Numbered from the stretch's first letter, positions 41,090-52,038 are shown. The stretch is DNA of 64,000 nt from Epiperipatus broadwayi (GCA_028023455.1 JAQFVV010012667.1:107001-171000), one strand, 5' to 3'. Made by a program: numbers and translations. The notes: a model not told the origin generated them from the letters alone.

Positions 41090-41265
41090 TGTTATCTTTT
41101 GTTATCAACACATTACAAATGGTAGTGCTTAATAAATCCCTAGCTAGTGCTCTTTTATTCAAATATCCCCAGAATAAAATCTAGCTTATGGCTTTTATCA
41201 GTTAGGGACTTTTCAAATTATGAGTAGTGCATTTGAATCTTTAGATCTAATAGACCTTCCTTGAG
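41090..41265 (-). repeat. HHR-bearing dispersed repeat, copy a
   Basis: Minus-strand copy of the family also at 41640-41830, 41930-42250 and 42950-43195. Its ribozyme-like segment (about 41160-41225) reads CTGATAA, then AAGCCATAAGCTA (stem II AGC/GCT with 5-nt loop), then GATT where GAAA is expected. Downstream, GCACTAGCTAGGGATTTATT matches the plus-strand copy near 42213-42233. Core mutations make this copy inactive as a ribozyme. Confidence 0.6.
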
Positions 41266-41639
41266 CAATCATTTTTTAAAATCTTTTTTGTTATATTATC
41301 CAGATATCAACATAAACTGAAAATCTGTGTTTATTTACCTTCATAATTATGTACATCTAAAATCAGTTTCTACATTGTTTATAGTGACTTTCTGTGTTTT
41401 CTTTTATATTTCTATAACCTTAGACACATTTATTTTTTGGCTAAAAATGGTATTATATCCTGAAGATATTACAATGTCAATTAGTCATCTCATTATCTTT
41501 TCTTATATTTTGTTGTGTATTAATGCAATCTCACAACTTTTACATTATCTAGTGTAAGTTCTATTCATTACTAAAGTTTTCACTAGATAATGTTGTAGTG
41601 GTGAAAATAGATCCAATGATTAAACAGAGGCAAAACTCT

Positions 41640-41830
41640 CCATACAATAGTGACAATCAGTACAAGTCAGAGTAATCAATGGATGCAATAAGGTATATGC
41701 ATAAAATATCTATCTAGTATCTACTCATCCAATATTCCCAATTTAGTTTCTAGCTTGTGACTTTCATTAGTGAAAAGCTTTGAATCTGAAAGCACTGCAC
41801 CTAGATCTTAGAATCTAATGCAATTCTCCA
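41640..41830 (-). repeat. HHR-bearing dispersed repeat, copy b
   Basis: Aligned over about 170 bp with 43024-43195. The ribozyme-like segment lies at 41727-41785. The minus strand has CTAATGA (one change from CTGATGA) at 41764-41770, then AAGTCACAAGCTA and an intact GAAA at 41747-41750. The outer stem-I strands at 41727-41732 and 41780-41785 (ATTCAA and TTGGAT) still pair, with one G-T wobble. Confidence 0.65.
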
Positions 41831-41929
41831 GCATCTACCTTTTATCTTTTTTAGTTAGCTATAAAGCTACGAATCCAAAATGAAAACAATAATGTTCACA
41901 ATCCAAGGTCATTCATTTGTATAGTCATA

Positions 41930-42250
41930 TAGATCTGAAACCAATTCAGAATCTATAAATTTTTGTGTTTTTGGTTCTTTAATAACCATGGCCACCACCA
42001 TCTTATGATGATGGCTTCCACTGGATGGCACTACTGTACAGATAGATTTGTCTCTGTTTAACAGTTTGTACAGCACAGGATTTAAAGATCATGTGATATT
42101 TAGTGGTTTAATACATCCAAAGTTCCATGTGCATTGTTCAAAAAATACAAAAATCTTCTTTCTGCAGTAAGTCATAAGCTAAAAATAACTGATAATATTT
42201 AGATAGAACAGCATTGGCTAGGGATTTATCAAGCACTACATCTTTCATCT
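41930..42250 (+). repeat. HHR-bearing dispersed repeat, copy c
   Basis: Plus-strand copy of the same family. GGCACTACTGTACAGATAGA near 42030 matches the minus strand of copy d near 43020-43045. ATCATGTGATATTTAGTGG near 42090 matches 42960 and 4260. The ribozyme-like segment is near 42155-42210, where AAGTCATAAGCTA survives but the CTGATGA strand is lost. It shows the monomer extends at least 250 bp beyond the ribozyme segment. Confidence 0.6.
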
Positions 42251-42949
42251 ATGTCATAAAAACATTAACATTTTATTATAATAATGAATAACAAAATGTA
42301 AGCAAAGGTAATGTAATCATTTTTGATCATGTAAAGTTAGCCATTTAATATTGGCTGATATAATTATTTTTTAATATTATTAGCTATTGAGTAAAGTTTT
42401 TAGTTTTAAGTATGTTACTGAAATGTTCATTGGTATAATGATTGTACAAACCAGGCATATGATTATAATATAATGCTGTCTGTATGCTTGATTTGGAAAA
42501 ATATTATACTCCTATAGGCAGTTAGTTAATCGTTTACAGTTTTAAAAGCTTGAAATGTTTTTTTAATATTTTTTTGTTGAATAAGATGGAAAATAATAAA
42601 ATAGATAAAATAGCTTTTAAAAAATTGATTGTAAAACAAAAATCTCTGTTTATAGTTTTTTCTTAGATAATAATAAAAAGTTAGTATCAGACTTATCAAT
42701 GGATTTTGTAAGGTTTTAGTGTGCTGCTCTTTTATTATTTTAATATCTTTTGCAATTATAATTGAATTCCAATTTTCCAATCAAAACTATTTGACTAGGC
42801 AGTTTATTGAGAGGAAATTACAAAAAAAATATAAGCTTGTTTGGAATCTAATAAAATGTAAAAAAAAATATTTGGTTATAATTTGAATATGACAGACAGA
42901 TAACTAAACCATCCCACCATCAAAATGTGGAAAGTGAAATATGATAAAT

Positions 42950-43195
42950 GTATTAAACCACTAAACATCACATGATCACCATTTCTTATACTTGCACATA
43001 ACTGTTATTAAAACAAGCAAACCTCTCTGTACAGTAGTGCCACTCAGTGCCAGCCAGAGTAATCAATGGATGCCAGAAGACTTGTGCATAAAATCCCCAT
43101 CTAGTGCTTATTCATCCAATATCCCAGACTAGTTTCCAGTTTGTGATCTTCATCAGTGAAGAGCCTTGGATCAGAGAGCACTGCACCTATTAGTT
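42950..43195 (-). repeat. HHR-bearing dispersed repeat, copy d
   Basis: Best-preserved member of the 41-43 kb family. The minus-strand ribozyme-like segment is 43114-43171: CTGATGA at 43150-43156, GAAA at 43133-43136, a palindromic stem-III segment ACTAGT, then C as the expected cleavage-site nucleotide at 43127. The outer stem-I helix ATCCAA/TTGGAT pairs over 6 bp (43166-43171 with 43114-43119); the inner helix is weak, with G-T wobbles. Stem II (AGATCACAAACT) is degraded relative to copies a and b, which keep AGC/GCT or similar. Confidence 0.65.
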
Positions 43196-43199
43196 GAAA

Positions 43200-44490
43200 G
43201 AATAAAATAATTTCTTCCAGATTTCACTAAATTTGTTATTCAAAGTATGACTAATCTAAACTGTATAATTGAAAATAATAGCTATATAACTATTTTCAAT
43301 ATTTTTATTTTTTTGTATTTTATTGGCAGAATTTAATTAATTGTTGTTTAAAAAATTTGCATTTAAAAAAAAAAGAAATGTTAACTTGGTCTTGCATTTT
43401 AATATGTGTTTGAACTATAAAGATATCTTTCTGATTCTTCATGATGCAAATATCAAACATTTTTTATGAATAATATTTCAGTAGTGTCATTTTCAGTACA
43501 CCACTCTTACAAAAGCTAGGGACTGGCTTGTATAACTTTTGGTTTCATTATTCTCCTCTTGTCTTCAAGTGTTTATGACCTGATCATCAAACCTAGGATA
43601 TTTAAAAAGAATACCACTCAAAACATTTTTTATACAAACCTGTGTTTTATTATTGACAGAAGAATATGTTTATAAACATTAAATAATAAAGTTTGAATTT
43701 TTCTGAAGAAATTTAATTCTACATGATGAAAATAGGCAAACATATCATTACATATCTTCAGACAAACACTTTATGAAATAATTTTATATAAGATAGCTTT
43801 AATTTGTATAAGGATCTTCCTTTAATTCAAATTAAAAATTTAATTAAAAATTTGAGAAATATTATTTTGTGTATTTTATCTTATATATGTAGTGTATTTT
43901 GAATTGTTTATTTTTAGTTTTTTTAGACATTTAAAAAAAAATATCTTTGTAGTTTGTGTCATGATATAGATTGTAATGAATAACTGAAAATTAATAAATA
44001 GATATAATATGTACAAAAATTGTTCTTGTTAAAGTTTAGTAATAAACTTATTTTAAAAAGAAAGAGAAGACTGTATTTTATATATTAACATTTTTGAAGT
44101 TGAACTAACTTTGAAAAGAAAAAAAAAAGAGATTTTTTTGGAAGATTTTGATTATTATTTTATATAAATTTGAATTTTGTTTATCTTATTTGAAAATGTG
44201 AATACAACTTATACTCAATAATTAACTGTAATTAAATAATCCATAAACATACTGCAACTACATGTTAGAAAGTAATTATATACACATATATTGTAATGTC
44301 ATTCTTTACAATTTGAAAATGATTTAATATATATATAATATTATAATATTTTATTTATAGTGAGCTTTACTAGAATATAATTTTTTACACTTGCTGAAAT
44401 ATTAATTTGAGCTTATTAATGGAATAATTTGTGTACAGTAATTGACTAATTTCTAAGTGTTTTAAATAGGTATGCATTAGTAGTTTTAAT
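43200..44490. other. AT-rich intergenic DNA
   Basis: No gene or repeat recognised between the two HHR-bearing loci. Confidence 0.5.
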
Positions 44491-44593
44491 GATATATATA
44501 TATATATATGTCAACAGATGGCGTTCTACCAAAAACACCATCAAACGTATGTTTACATAAACGTCAGAGCATGCATTCACTATCTCTAACTTT

Positions 44594-44653
44594 AATTCCA
44601 CTTTCAGATCATGATTTCAAGCTATTTGCTATCATCAGTGAGAGACAGGAATT
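44594..44653 (-). ncRNA. Type-I hammerhead ribozyme motif, copy A
   Basis: Minus strand, 5' to 3': outer stem-I strand AATTCC; TGT loop; inner strand CTCTCA; core CTGATGA (44632-44638); stem II TAGCAAATAGCTT (AGC/GCT with AAATA loop, T-T mismatch at the base); GAAA (44615-44618); palindromic stem III; C17 at 44607; then TGAAAG, T and GGAATT closing stem I. The core is complete; one inner stem-I pair is mismatched (C opposite A), which the other copies suggest was T-A. Predicted cleavage lies between 44607 and 44606. Stem III (ATCATGAT) is too short to fold well alone, as in HHRs thought to act as dimers. Confidence 0.75.
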
Positions 44654-44976
44654 TTAGAAACTAGATCTAAACACAAACTCTGAGTGTTTATGAAACAGTT
44701 TCTATTCAGCTTGCAAGCGTGAATGTCTTCAAACTCAGCATAGCAAGCCAGATAGCTATCAGGGTCTGATCTCAGTTCAGCATCACCACATAGTAGAAGC
44801 CTCTACAATATATATCATTGCTAGAAAGACCTCAAAGGTACATTTATGAAAAACAAAAAACAAGTTAAAAACTTGCTAACGCTTGTATTTTTGTCAACAG
44901 ATGGCATTCTAACAAAAACACCATCAAGCATATGTTTACATAAATGTCAGAGCATGCATTCACTATCTCTAACTTT

Positions 44977-45036
44977 AATTCCACTTTCAGATCATGATTT
45001 CAAGCTATTTGCTATCATCATTGAAAGACAGGAATT
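44977..45036 (-). ncRNA. Hammerhead ribozyme motif, copy B (core mutated)
   Basis: Same 60-nt layout as copy A. Both stem-I helices are perfect (AATTCC/GGAATT and CTTTCA/TGAAAG), stem II and GAAA are unchanged, but the first core strand reads ATGATGA, so the essential C3 is an A. Expected inactive. Confidence 0.72.
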
Positions 45037-45112
45037 TTAGAAACTAGATCTAAACCCAAACTGTGAGCGGTTATGAAACAGTTTCTATTCAGCTTGCAAG
45101 CATGAATCTTTT

Positions 45113-45182
45113 AGACATGTAATGTCTTCACTGATGATAGAAAATAGCTTGAAATCATGATCTGAAAGTGTAATTAAAGTTA
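45113..45182 (+). ncRNA. Hammerhead ribozyme motif, copy C (5' strand rearranged)
   Basis: Plus strand: CTGATGA at 45131-45137, TAGAAAATAGCTT, GAAA at 45151-45154, ATCATGAT, and C17 at 45162. The sequence before the core (ATGTCTTCA) comes from the orientation switch nearby, so the outer stem I is lost and the inner stem is shortened. Confidence 0.65.
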
Positions 45183-45514
45183 GAGATAGTGAATGCATGC
45201 TCTGACATTTATGAAAACATACGCTTGATGGTGTTTTTGGTAGAATGCCATCTGTTGACATAAATACAAGCGTTAGCAAGTTTTTAACTTGTTTTTTGTT
45301 TTTCATAAATGTACCTTTGAGGTCTTTCTAGCAATGATATATATTGCAGAAGCTTCTACTATGTGGTGATGCTGAACTGCGATCAGACCCATATAGCTAT
45401 CTGGCTTGCTATGCTGAGTTTGAAGACATTACATGTCTAAAAGATTCATGCTTGCAAGATGAATAGAAACTGTTTCATAAACGCTCAGAGTTTGTGTTTA
45501 GATCTAGTTTCTAA

Positions 45515-45574
45515 AATTCCTGTCTTACACAGATGATAGCAAATAGCTTGAAATCATGATCTGAAAGTGGAATT
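45515..45574 (+). ncRNA. Hammerhead ribozyme motif, copy D (core mutated)
   Basis: Plus strand, 60 nt: AATTCC, TGT, CTTACA, CAGATGA (45530-45536; U4 changed to A), TAGCAAATAGCTT, GAAA, ATCATGAT, C, TGAAAG, T, GGAATT. Outer stem I is perfect and the inner stem has one mismatch. Confidence 0.7.
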
Positions 45575-45719
45575 AAAGTTAGAGATAGTGAATGCATGCT
45601 CTGACGTTTATGTAAACATATGCTTGATGGTGTTTTTGGTAGAACGCCATCTGTTGACATAAATACAAGTGTTAGCAAGGTTTTAACTTGTTTTTTGTTT
45701 TTCATATATATATATATCT

Positions 45720-46630
45720 GTGTGTGTAATGATTAAACACAATGCTGGAAGAAAATATTTAATCAAATTAATTCATGATTGTATTCTACAATCTCATAAT
45801 TTTTGATGTAGATAAAAATGATAGGAAAATGTCCTTTCCCATTATATAAGATAATGGCTGAAATAATTCTATATTGAAAGCAGAAATAGAATAAAGAAAT
45901 TTTAAATAAATAGTGAATATAACAATATGCACTGATTTGATGCTAACTTCTAATATCTATAAGTACTTTTGTGATAATTATTCTAATATCAAAACATCAT
46001 ATTCAAGAAATATTTACCTCTTATAAAAATGATTAATTGTTGTTGGATATTTTTTCAGTTGAGTGCTATCAAATAAACAATGAACTTAAAATTAAGTAGA
46101 TCCAGTACTTGAACATTCCTATCATTCCACATCCTCTTATCAAAGAATATCTAAAATCAAAATAATTACATATAACTACAATTAGGATATCAATAATCTA
46201 TTCTTCACAGATGGATGTTCTCATATGCTACCATTTTTCTTGACCAATTCCAACTATCTATATGGAGTTTTAACTGATATAAATATAATCTCTGCTTTGA
46301 TTCCATGTTAATATTTACTTAACATTTTTACTACTTATTTCTAAAATAATACACAGTTTTACATGTTAAAACAAATAATTTATTATAATATTAACTATAA
46401 TACAATATTTTCAATTGTATTACACTCATTATTTTTTGACTATTATTTTTCCAATATAAATTTATTGATCATTTCAATTATTCAAATATAATTAGATATG
46501 CAACCCTTGGTCCACACACTGCAGAAGTCTTCTACCAGTCTGTGCTAGACTGGCACAAAAGTTTGTAATAACAAAATAATAATATTTTTAACTTTTAACT
46601 CTTCTAGCAGCTGCTACTTTATTGGACAAG
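45720..46630. other. AT-rich intergenic DNA
   Basis: No gene recognised. A less AT-rich patch near 46500-46560 contains a short inverted pair (CCAGTCTG..CTAGACTGG). Confidence 0.5.
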
Positions 46631-46636
46631 TGAGGT

Positions 46637-47340
46637 AAAAGTGTAAACTTTTAATTGGGCAAGACACAAACTCAACTGTCAAAATATATTTATCTTTTAA
46701 TATTATATTCACTTTAGATTCATTTGTAAAAAGTATATTAATAATTTGTCAGGTTATGAAAATTAATGAAAGTTTTGTCAAAAATAAATTTCTATTTATT
46801 TATTTTAGAAATATTCAATAGCAACAAACTTAAAAGTAAAAGTTAGTAATGAATTAAAAAGAGTTACTGACGTAAATAATTTTTTTCTCAGTTTTACATT
46901 ATGGAAAATAAATATTTTTTTTGCTAAAATCTTAAATATTTTTACTAAAATCTTAAATATTTTTCTAAAATAATTTTATTTTTAGCATATTTTATCAAAA
47001 TAATATATAATTTGTCAAAAAATACTTCTAAAATGGTCTAAAACATTTGTTTATCATTTTTGAAATGAAGATCGTAGCATTTTTCTTTCTTTAGGTGGTT
47101 TTCTTTGTCCTTGACAGCCAATCGGAATGTCCTTGATGGCTAAGAGCCAAGCACCATCAAGATTTCTTCTTTGTTCCACCTTTAATGATAGTTTTATTGA
47201 TTTTTTACTTGTAAAATAATTCAAGAGAGGGCAGCATCTTACAGAACTTTTTATAATCTTTCCAATGATGGTAAAATCTTCACTGTAGCATTAAAAATGA
47301 TGGAATTTCAGTGACTTCAAGTGGACATGAGTCAACTTGT
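46637..47340 (+). repeat. Unclassified 0.7-kb dispersed repeat, copy 2
   Basis: Partner of 3262-3975, with substitutions and small indels throughout. Shared blocks include AGTATATTAATAATTTGTCA near 46730, the CTAAAATCTTAAATATTTTT duplicate near 46925-46965, CAGCCAATCGGAATGTC near 47115 and GAGGGCAGCATCTTACAGAA near 47225. No frame is conserved between copies. Confidence 0.75.
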
Positions 47341-47344
47341 AAAA

Positions 47345-48235
47345 AACACACTAAAGATTAATTAATGTAAACATTTTTTATTTATTTTTTCATCGCAATT
47401 GCTTAAATAAAATTAATTATAAATCAAAATTTTATTTAAATTATTAGATAATACTATAATTACTAAATAATAATAGAAGGAATTTATCTGAAAATGCAAT
47501 CTTTAAAAGACAAAGCATCAATCTCATGATAATTGCAGCACTCTTTATATGTCAATTTCTATACCAGTATTCATTTCTGTATTGCATCAGCTCATTTATT
47601 GGTCACATATAGCAACATTTTTTATTGCATTTGTATCATCTTTTTATTTTGTGTGTGACATTTCTTTTTGAAATTGTAAACTTCACAAAATGGATGATTT
47701 TTTTGTAAATCTATTATCTTTTTTTTTTTTAGCAAAATGACATCTTTATAATGATTGTTTTATTTCTATGTGACATTTTACCAAAACAACTTTTCCTTCT
47801 GTTTCTTTTTTTTTAATTGGGTAAAAATGAGATTAAAATAACACCAGATTCAAAATTAAAAAAAACATTATTTTATTATACAAACTCCATATTTATATAA
47901 CTTCATCTTGTATATTTAATATTAAATACAGATATTACATTTATCATAATCATTGTCATATAATTACACTAGCCGTAATATTTCCCAACATTCAGGTAAA
48001 TAACATTTTATTTTTGCATGTTTTAATAATGAAATAATAAATATAGCAATGCAGTCACATTAATGAGAATGTACTGTTTTCTAAAGCAGTATGATTGTGC
48101 AACTCAAGAAAGAGTGTTCAGCATGTGAAGTAAGCAACACCATTACAATACACAGTAACTAGTGTGTTGTTTTGGTCAGTTATAACTATTATAATCATCT
48201 AAGGCTAAACAATTTAAATCATTAAGGAAATTTAT
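47345..48235. other. AT-rich intergenic DNA
   Basis: No gene or repeat recognised. Confidence 0.5.
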
Positions 48236-48245
48236 CTGTAGAGTT

Positions 48246-48350
48246 TTGCCAGTCTGCAAAATTTTATCCTTATTTTTGCTGGTCTGCAAAATCTTATCCT
48301 TATTTTTACTGGTCCACAGGCATGAAAAGGTTGAAGACCACTGGTTAAAA
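48246..48350. repeat. 31-bp tandem repeat and possible hAT-like end
   Basis: A unit of about 31 bp (CTGCAAAATYTTATCCTTATTT, then TTGCTGGT) occurs about 2.5 times from 48246. It is followed by AGGTTGAAGACCACTGG near 48327, whose reverse complement resembles the CAGTGGTTCTCAACC type of hAT terminal repeat. No opposite terminus was found, so the transposon link is weak. Confidence 0.4.
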
Positions 48351-48364
48351 CTATTTAAGAACAA

Positions 48365-50090
48365 ATCATATTATCAACAAATCTATAGATTTAAAATTTA
48401 TATCAAAAAAATATCAAAAATAATTTTGTCTTCAGAAATTCAGTGTGCAATTTCTTTAAATAAAAAGCTTAATAGATGCTAGCTAAACTATACCTGATAA
48501 ATATAAATTATTGAACTATATGGTGTGTAATTGTTGACATTGTGTGTGTTTAAGATAATTACTTATTTTAATATTGACAAGTATATGGAAAGAAATTATA
48601 AAAACAGCCAGTGAAGATATCTGATATAATTTAGAACTGTTCAGTTAGTAGATGTTTAATATTCATCTGGTAAAATAAACTTCAATAATAATTAAGATGG
48701 ATAAAAAACATTAATTATCTTTATTTTATTTTTTTCTGTTATAACTTTTAAAAATATATTCATTGGGCATCATAAATAAAATTTACCAGGATTTAAAATA
48801 TAGCATAATTAAAAATTTCTATAGATGGTAGAAGATATATATTAATTATACTGCAACCACAATAACAAAATATTTTAAAATATAAATATATAAAAGATAG
48901 TTGTCTAGCGTGCTTATTTTTTCATCATTTCTCAGTGACAAGTATTCTTTTTTAAGTAGCAAACATTTCCATGAGTAAGTTTATCTGTTAAGTTATAATT
49001 GTTTTATTTCAAAACAATAAAAATGTGTCAATGCTATTTATTCAAAATAGGATTATCTTTTTACTTTAAAATAAAACGTACACTCACTTTTATTTATTGT
49101 ATAATTAAAACTGAATATAAGTTATATTGAAATTCTCAAAACAATTTTCATGTCTGCAATCAATCATACTTTTATTCATAATATTAGGCATTTTAACTTT
49201 CTGATTATGCTACATTTATTCAAATGATAATGATTTTAAATTACTATTTTATATATATATTTACTTTATGCAAATGATGCTAATATGTTACACTGACATA
49301 CCCACAAATAAAATAATATATATGTTGGTTAGGTTTAAATCTACTTGATATTATTTTATGAATGTATTTATTTCAAAAGTTGAACTTTATGTAATTTATA
49401 TGTAAAACAAAATTATTTATTTGATATTTTAAATGCCAGTATAAGCATGAAAATGAATATTCATTAACAATTTATTGTTAATTTACAATATTATAAAATA
49501 ATTTGTAATAAATAATGTGAATAAATTATAAATAATAATATTCAAACTTCTGATACCAAAATTTTGAGTTTTGAATATTAGTGACACTTTACATCAACAT
49601 ATATTTCTGCCACTGTTCTACATTCATTAAATTGTGCAATTAAATTTCAAATAATATGTTCACATATAAATCTTTTAAAACAATAACTTATACACAAATA
49701 TTAATTACATAGTTAAATATAGAAAAATTTCTCAATACAATAATAATAAAAAAAAAAGTAGAACTTATCTTTAAATATTATTTTTCTTTATCTTTATGTT
49801 TTTTGGCACTTATTGACAAAGAGAAAATTATATTAGAAACAATAAATATTTATAGCTTTATTTCCCATAAGCATGAAGGACTTATCATAACTTATTTGAA
49901 TGCAGCAATTCTTAAAACTTTAATTCATTTCTTAATTATCTTCACAATTATGTCCAGGTGGCTTTTCTGTTTATGTTATTAATAAAACTAAAAATATTTT
50001 GATGAAAGGTTGCTTAAAATTTGAATTTGTTTCACCAATTTCTTAACATAATTAGAAATATATTTTTTGATTGCAAAAATATAAATATTT
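48365..50090. other. AT-rich intergenic DNA
   Basis: No gene or repeat recognised. Confidence 0.5.
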
Positions 50091-50094
50091 GAAC

Positions 50095-50240
50095 AAAATT
50101 TAAATGCAGTTGTCAAGCATTGGTGGCCGAGTAGTCAGCGCAGATGCCTTACAAGCAGTTCTCCCAGGTTTGTTTCCTGGCCAATGCTTTGAGACATGAA
50201 AAAAATAAATAAATAAATAATAAAAAATTTAAATGCAGTT
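50095..50240 (+). mobile_element. tRNA-Gly-derived SINE with 17-bp target duplication
   Basis: A 112-bp insertion (50112-50223) between two exact copies of AAAATTTAAATGCAGTT (50095-50111 and 50224-50240). The body is tRNA-like: acceptor stem AGCATTGG/CCAATGCT, A box TGGCCGAGTAGTCAGCG, anticodon stem TGC/GCA with loop CTTACAA, and B-box-like GGTTTGTTTCC. It ends TTTGAGACATG, then an A-rich (AAAT)n tail. Anticodon TAC differs from the TCC of the 6.5-kb copy, but the acceptor stem points to tRNA-Gly. The exact duplication shows a recent insertion by a LINE-type endonuclease. Confidence 0.93.
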
Positions 50241-50244
50241 TTTT

Positions 50245-51590
50245 TCTAAATAGTATTACAAGTTATAAAGGTGATAATATTTAATTTAAATATTTTTTCG
50301 AATTTTTAATTAATAAATGAATTTAATATTTTTTTATGAAATACATTTATAAAGTAATTTATTTATTAATAAATGTAATATCAAAATATTGATCAATAAA
50401 CAAAATATTTACAGTAAAACTGTTGCATGTAGAATTATATTTGGAATTTAATTTTTTTTGTACAAAATTTATCTTTTAGTTTTTCACCTTTTTACTTAAA
50501 AAAAGACAAAGTTTTAATGCATAGGAACAAGTACAGGAGTTGTTTGAAGGAGAAATCTTTAAATTTAAATTGTATATTTAAAAGTGTGAAAGTTCATTTA
50601 TACTCAATTACTGCTTAAGTATATTTGAGTGTATGGAATCTTGAAATAATTTTTTCTGTCAGCAGAACTTTTGTTTAAGTATGAATAGTTATTTAAATTT
50701 TCAAATATCATATCTTTTTATCATGACAATTCGTTTTTTATTTAATTAATTTTGATAAAAAAATCTATGCAATCAAAAATATTTTATATACTTAAGCTTT
50801 AAAAGAAAGCGTATATTATTTTTCATTCATTAACATTAAGATAATAAAACATAACAATTGTATTGAAAATTAATAAACAATTGAAATGTTAAATATAAAA
50901 TTGTGTATCTTCATAATGAAAGATAATAAGTGTTTTGAAAATTACATTAAAATTTTAAATATAAAATCATTCATTTTTAATTTACATTCTTTTAGTAGAA
51001 TTTTTTAAATTTTGGAAGACTCTAAGAAAATATATTTTAGAAGTATAAAATAATTTTATTTGATTAGCAACTCATTTGTTCATACTTGCCAAATATGTAT
51101 ATACATTTTTTAAAAAGTAATTAAAATTAGATTTTAATTTTTTTGAATTTTAAAAAATATGAGATATATAATGGAATGAAATTAAACACTTTAACACCCT
51201 AGACAGACTAAATAATATTTATCATTATTTTTTTCTTAATTTTGATTGATTAAAACTAGTTTATTTTCTACAGTTATTCATTGTCTAAAAAAACTTTCTC
51301 TCAATTCTTTGAAACATCAATTTTAGATTATATTTAATTGTCTGCAATTTAACTGAAGAAAATTGTTTTATATTATCAAATAACACGATTAAATAACATA
51401 TTGATTTTTATATTTGAAATGGGAGCATAGTATAGACATTTTTAATGAAATGTTTGGTTTGTATAATAAATATATTATTAATTAATGCTATTGTTCTTTT
51501 TAATAAATATATATATGAAAAGAAAGTTACTGTTAACACTAACTGAAATAATTATAAAGTATTAAAGATTTTAAGACTTCTCATTCCATA
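50245..51590. other. AT-rich intergenic DNA
   Basis: No gene or repeat recognised. Confidence 0.5.
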
Positions 51591-51596
51591 ATTTAA

Positions 51597-52038
51597 TATA
51601 CAAAATTAACAAAGCGTATGCCACACTTGAATGAGAAGCTATAAAGATACACAGAAATTATTACATGCTAAGCACTTTCGAGCATTCCAAGAAGACAGGA
51701 CATTTGTTTGAACCTTCCAGCCCTAAAATAGTCTGTATTGAGAAAAATGACATCAAGCAGAAAATCAGAGAAGCATATTTTATTAATGGCAATAATAACT
51801 CCATCAATAGACGAGATACCTGCTTTGACATCTCCAAACGTTGGACTATCTAGTTCATTTGCATATATATGCTTTGCATACTGTTTTGTTTCCCTTGCCC
51901 TGTTTTTTCATTCTGCAGTTCACAGTACCGCTATGAATATGAGGCAAAAGGCCTCGAAAGCGCTTAGCATGTAATAATTTCTGTGTATCTTTATAGCTTC
52001 TCATTCAAGTGTGGCATATGCTTTGTTAATTTTGTATA
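51597..52038 (+). mobile_element. Mini Penelope-like element with 87-bp inverted termini
   Basis: Arms 51597-51683 and 51952-52038 are inverted copies with few mismatches (TATACAAAATTAACAAAGC at the left end). The 268-bp centre contains the C-terminal end of a PLE GIY-YIG endonuclease: from 51665 the frame reads STFEHSKKTGHLFEPSSPKIVCIEKNDIKQKIREAYFINGNNNSINRRDT to a stop near 51853. The EH..KTGH.F and KI.REA.FI blocks are typical of the family. RT and the catalytic GIY-YIG N-terminus are missing. The layout, a 3' fragment capped by an inverted copy of its own sequence, is the same as in the 15.7-17.5 kb element. This is a different PLE family from the other three in the window. Confidence 0.8.

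Larger units (their letters stand above)
44509..45705. mobile_element. Retrozyme-like array, two direct and two inverted monomers
   Basis: Four copies of one monomer. Two lie in plus orientation (landmark GTCAACAGATGG at 44510 and 44893, period 383 bp). After a switch near 45105 two lie inverted, with hammerhead cores 399 bp apart; the extra 16 bp is an insertion containing TTAGACATGTAAT. Short (TA)n tracts abut both ends (44493-44508 and 45705-45717). Each monomer carries a 60-nt hammerhead-like motif. Segments of three monomers also give similar 64-73-codon frames (starting MKNKKQVK), but these run antisense through the ribozyme and carry no known domain, so I treat the element as non-coding. 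Size, tandem arrangement and ribozyme match the described organisation of metazoan retrozymes. Confidence 0.8.

Noticed and set aside
44846-45705. Repeated 64-73-codon frames beginning MKNKKQVK
   Set aside because: They run antisense through the hammerhead segment, differ in length among copies and match no known domain; open because the monomers are alike.
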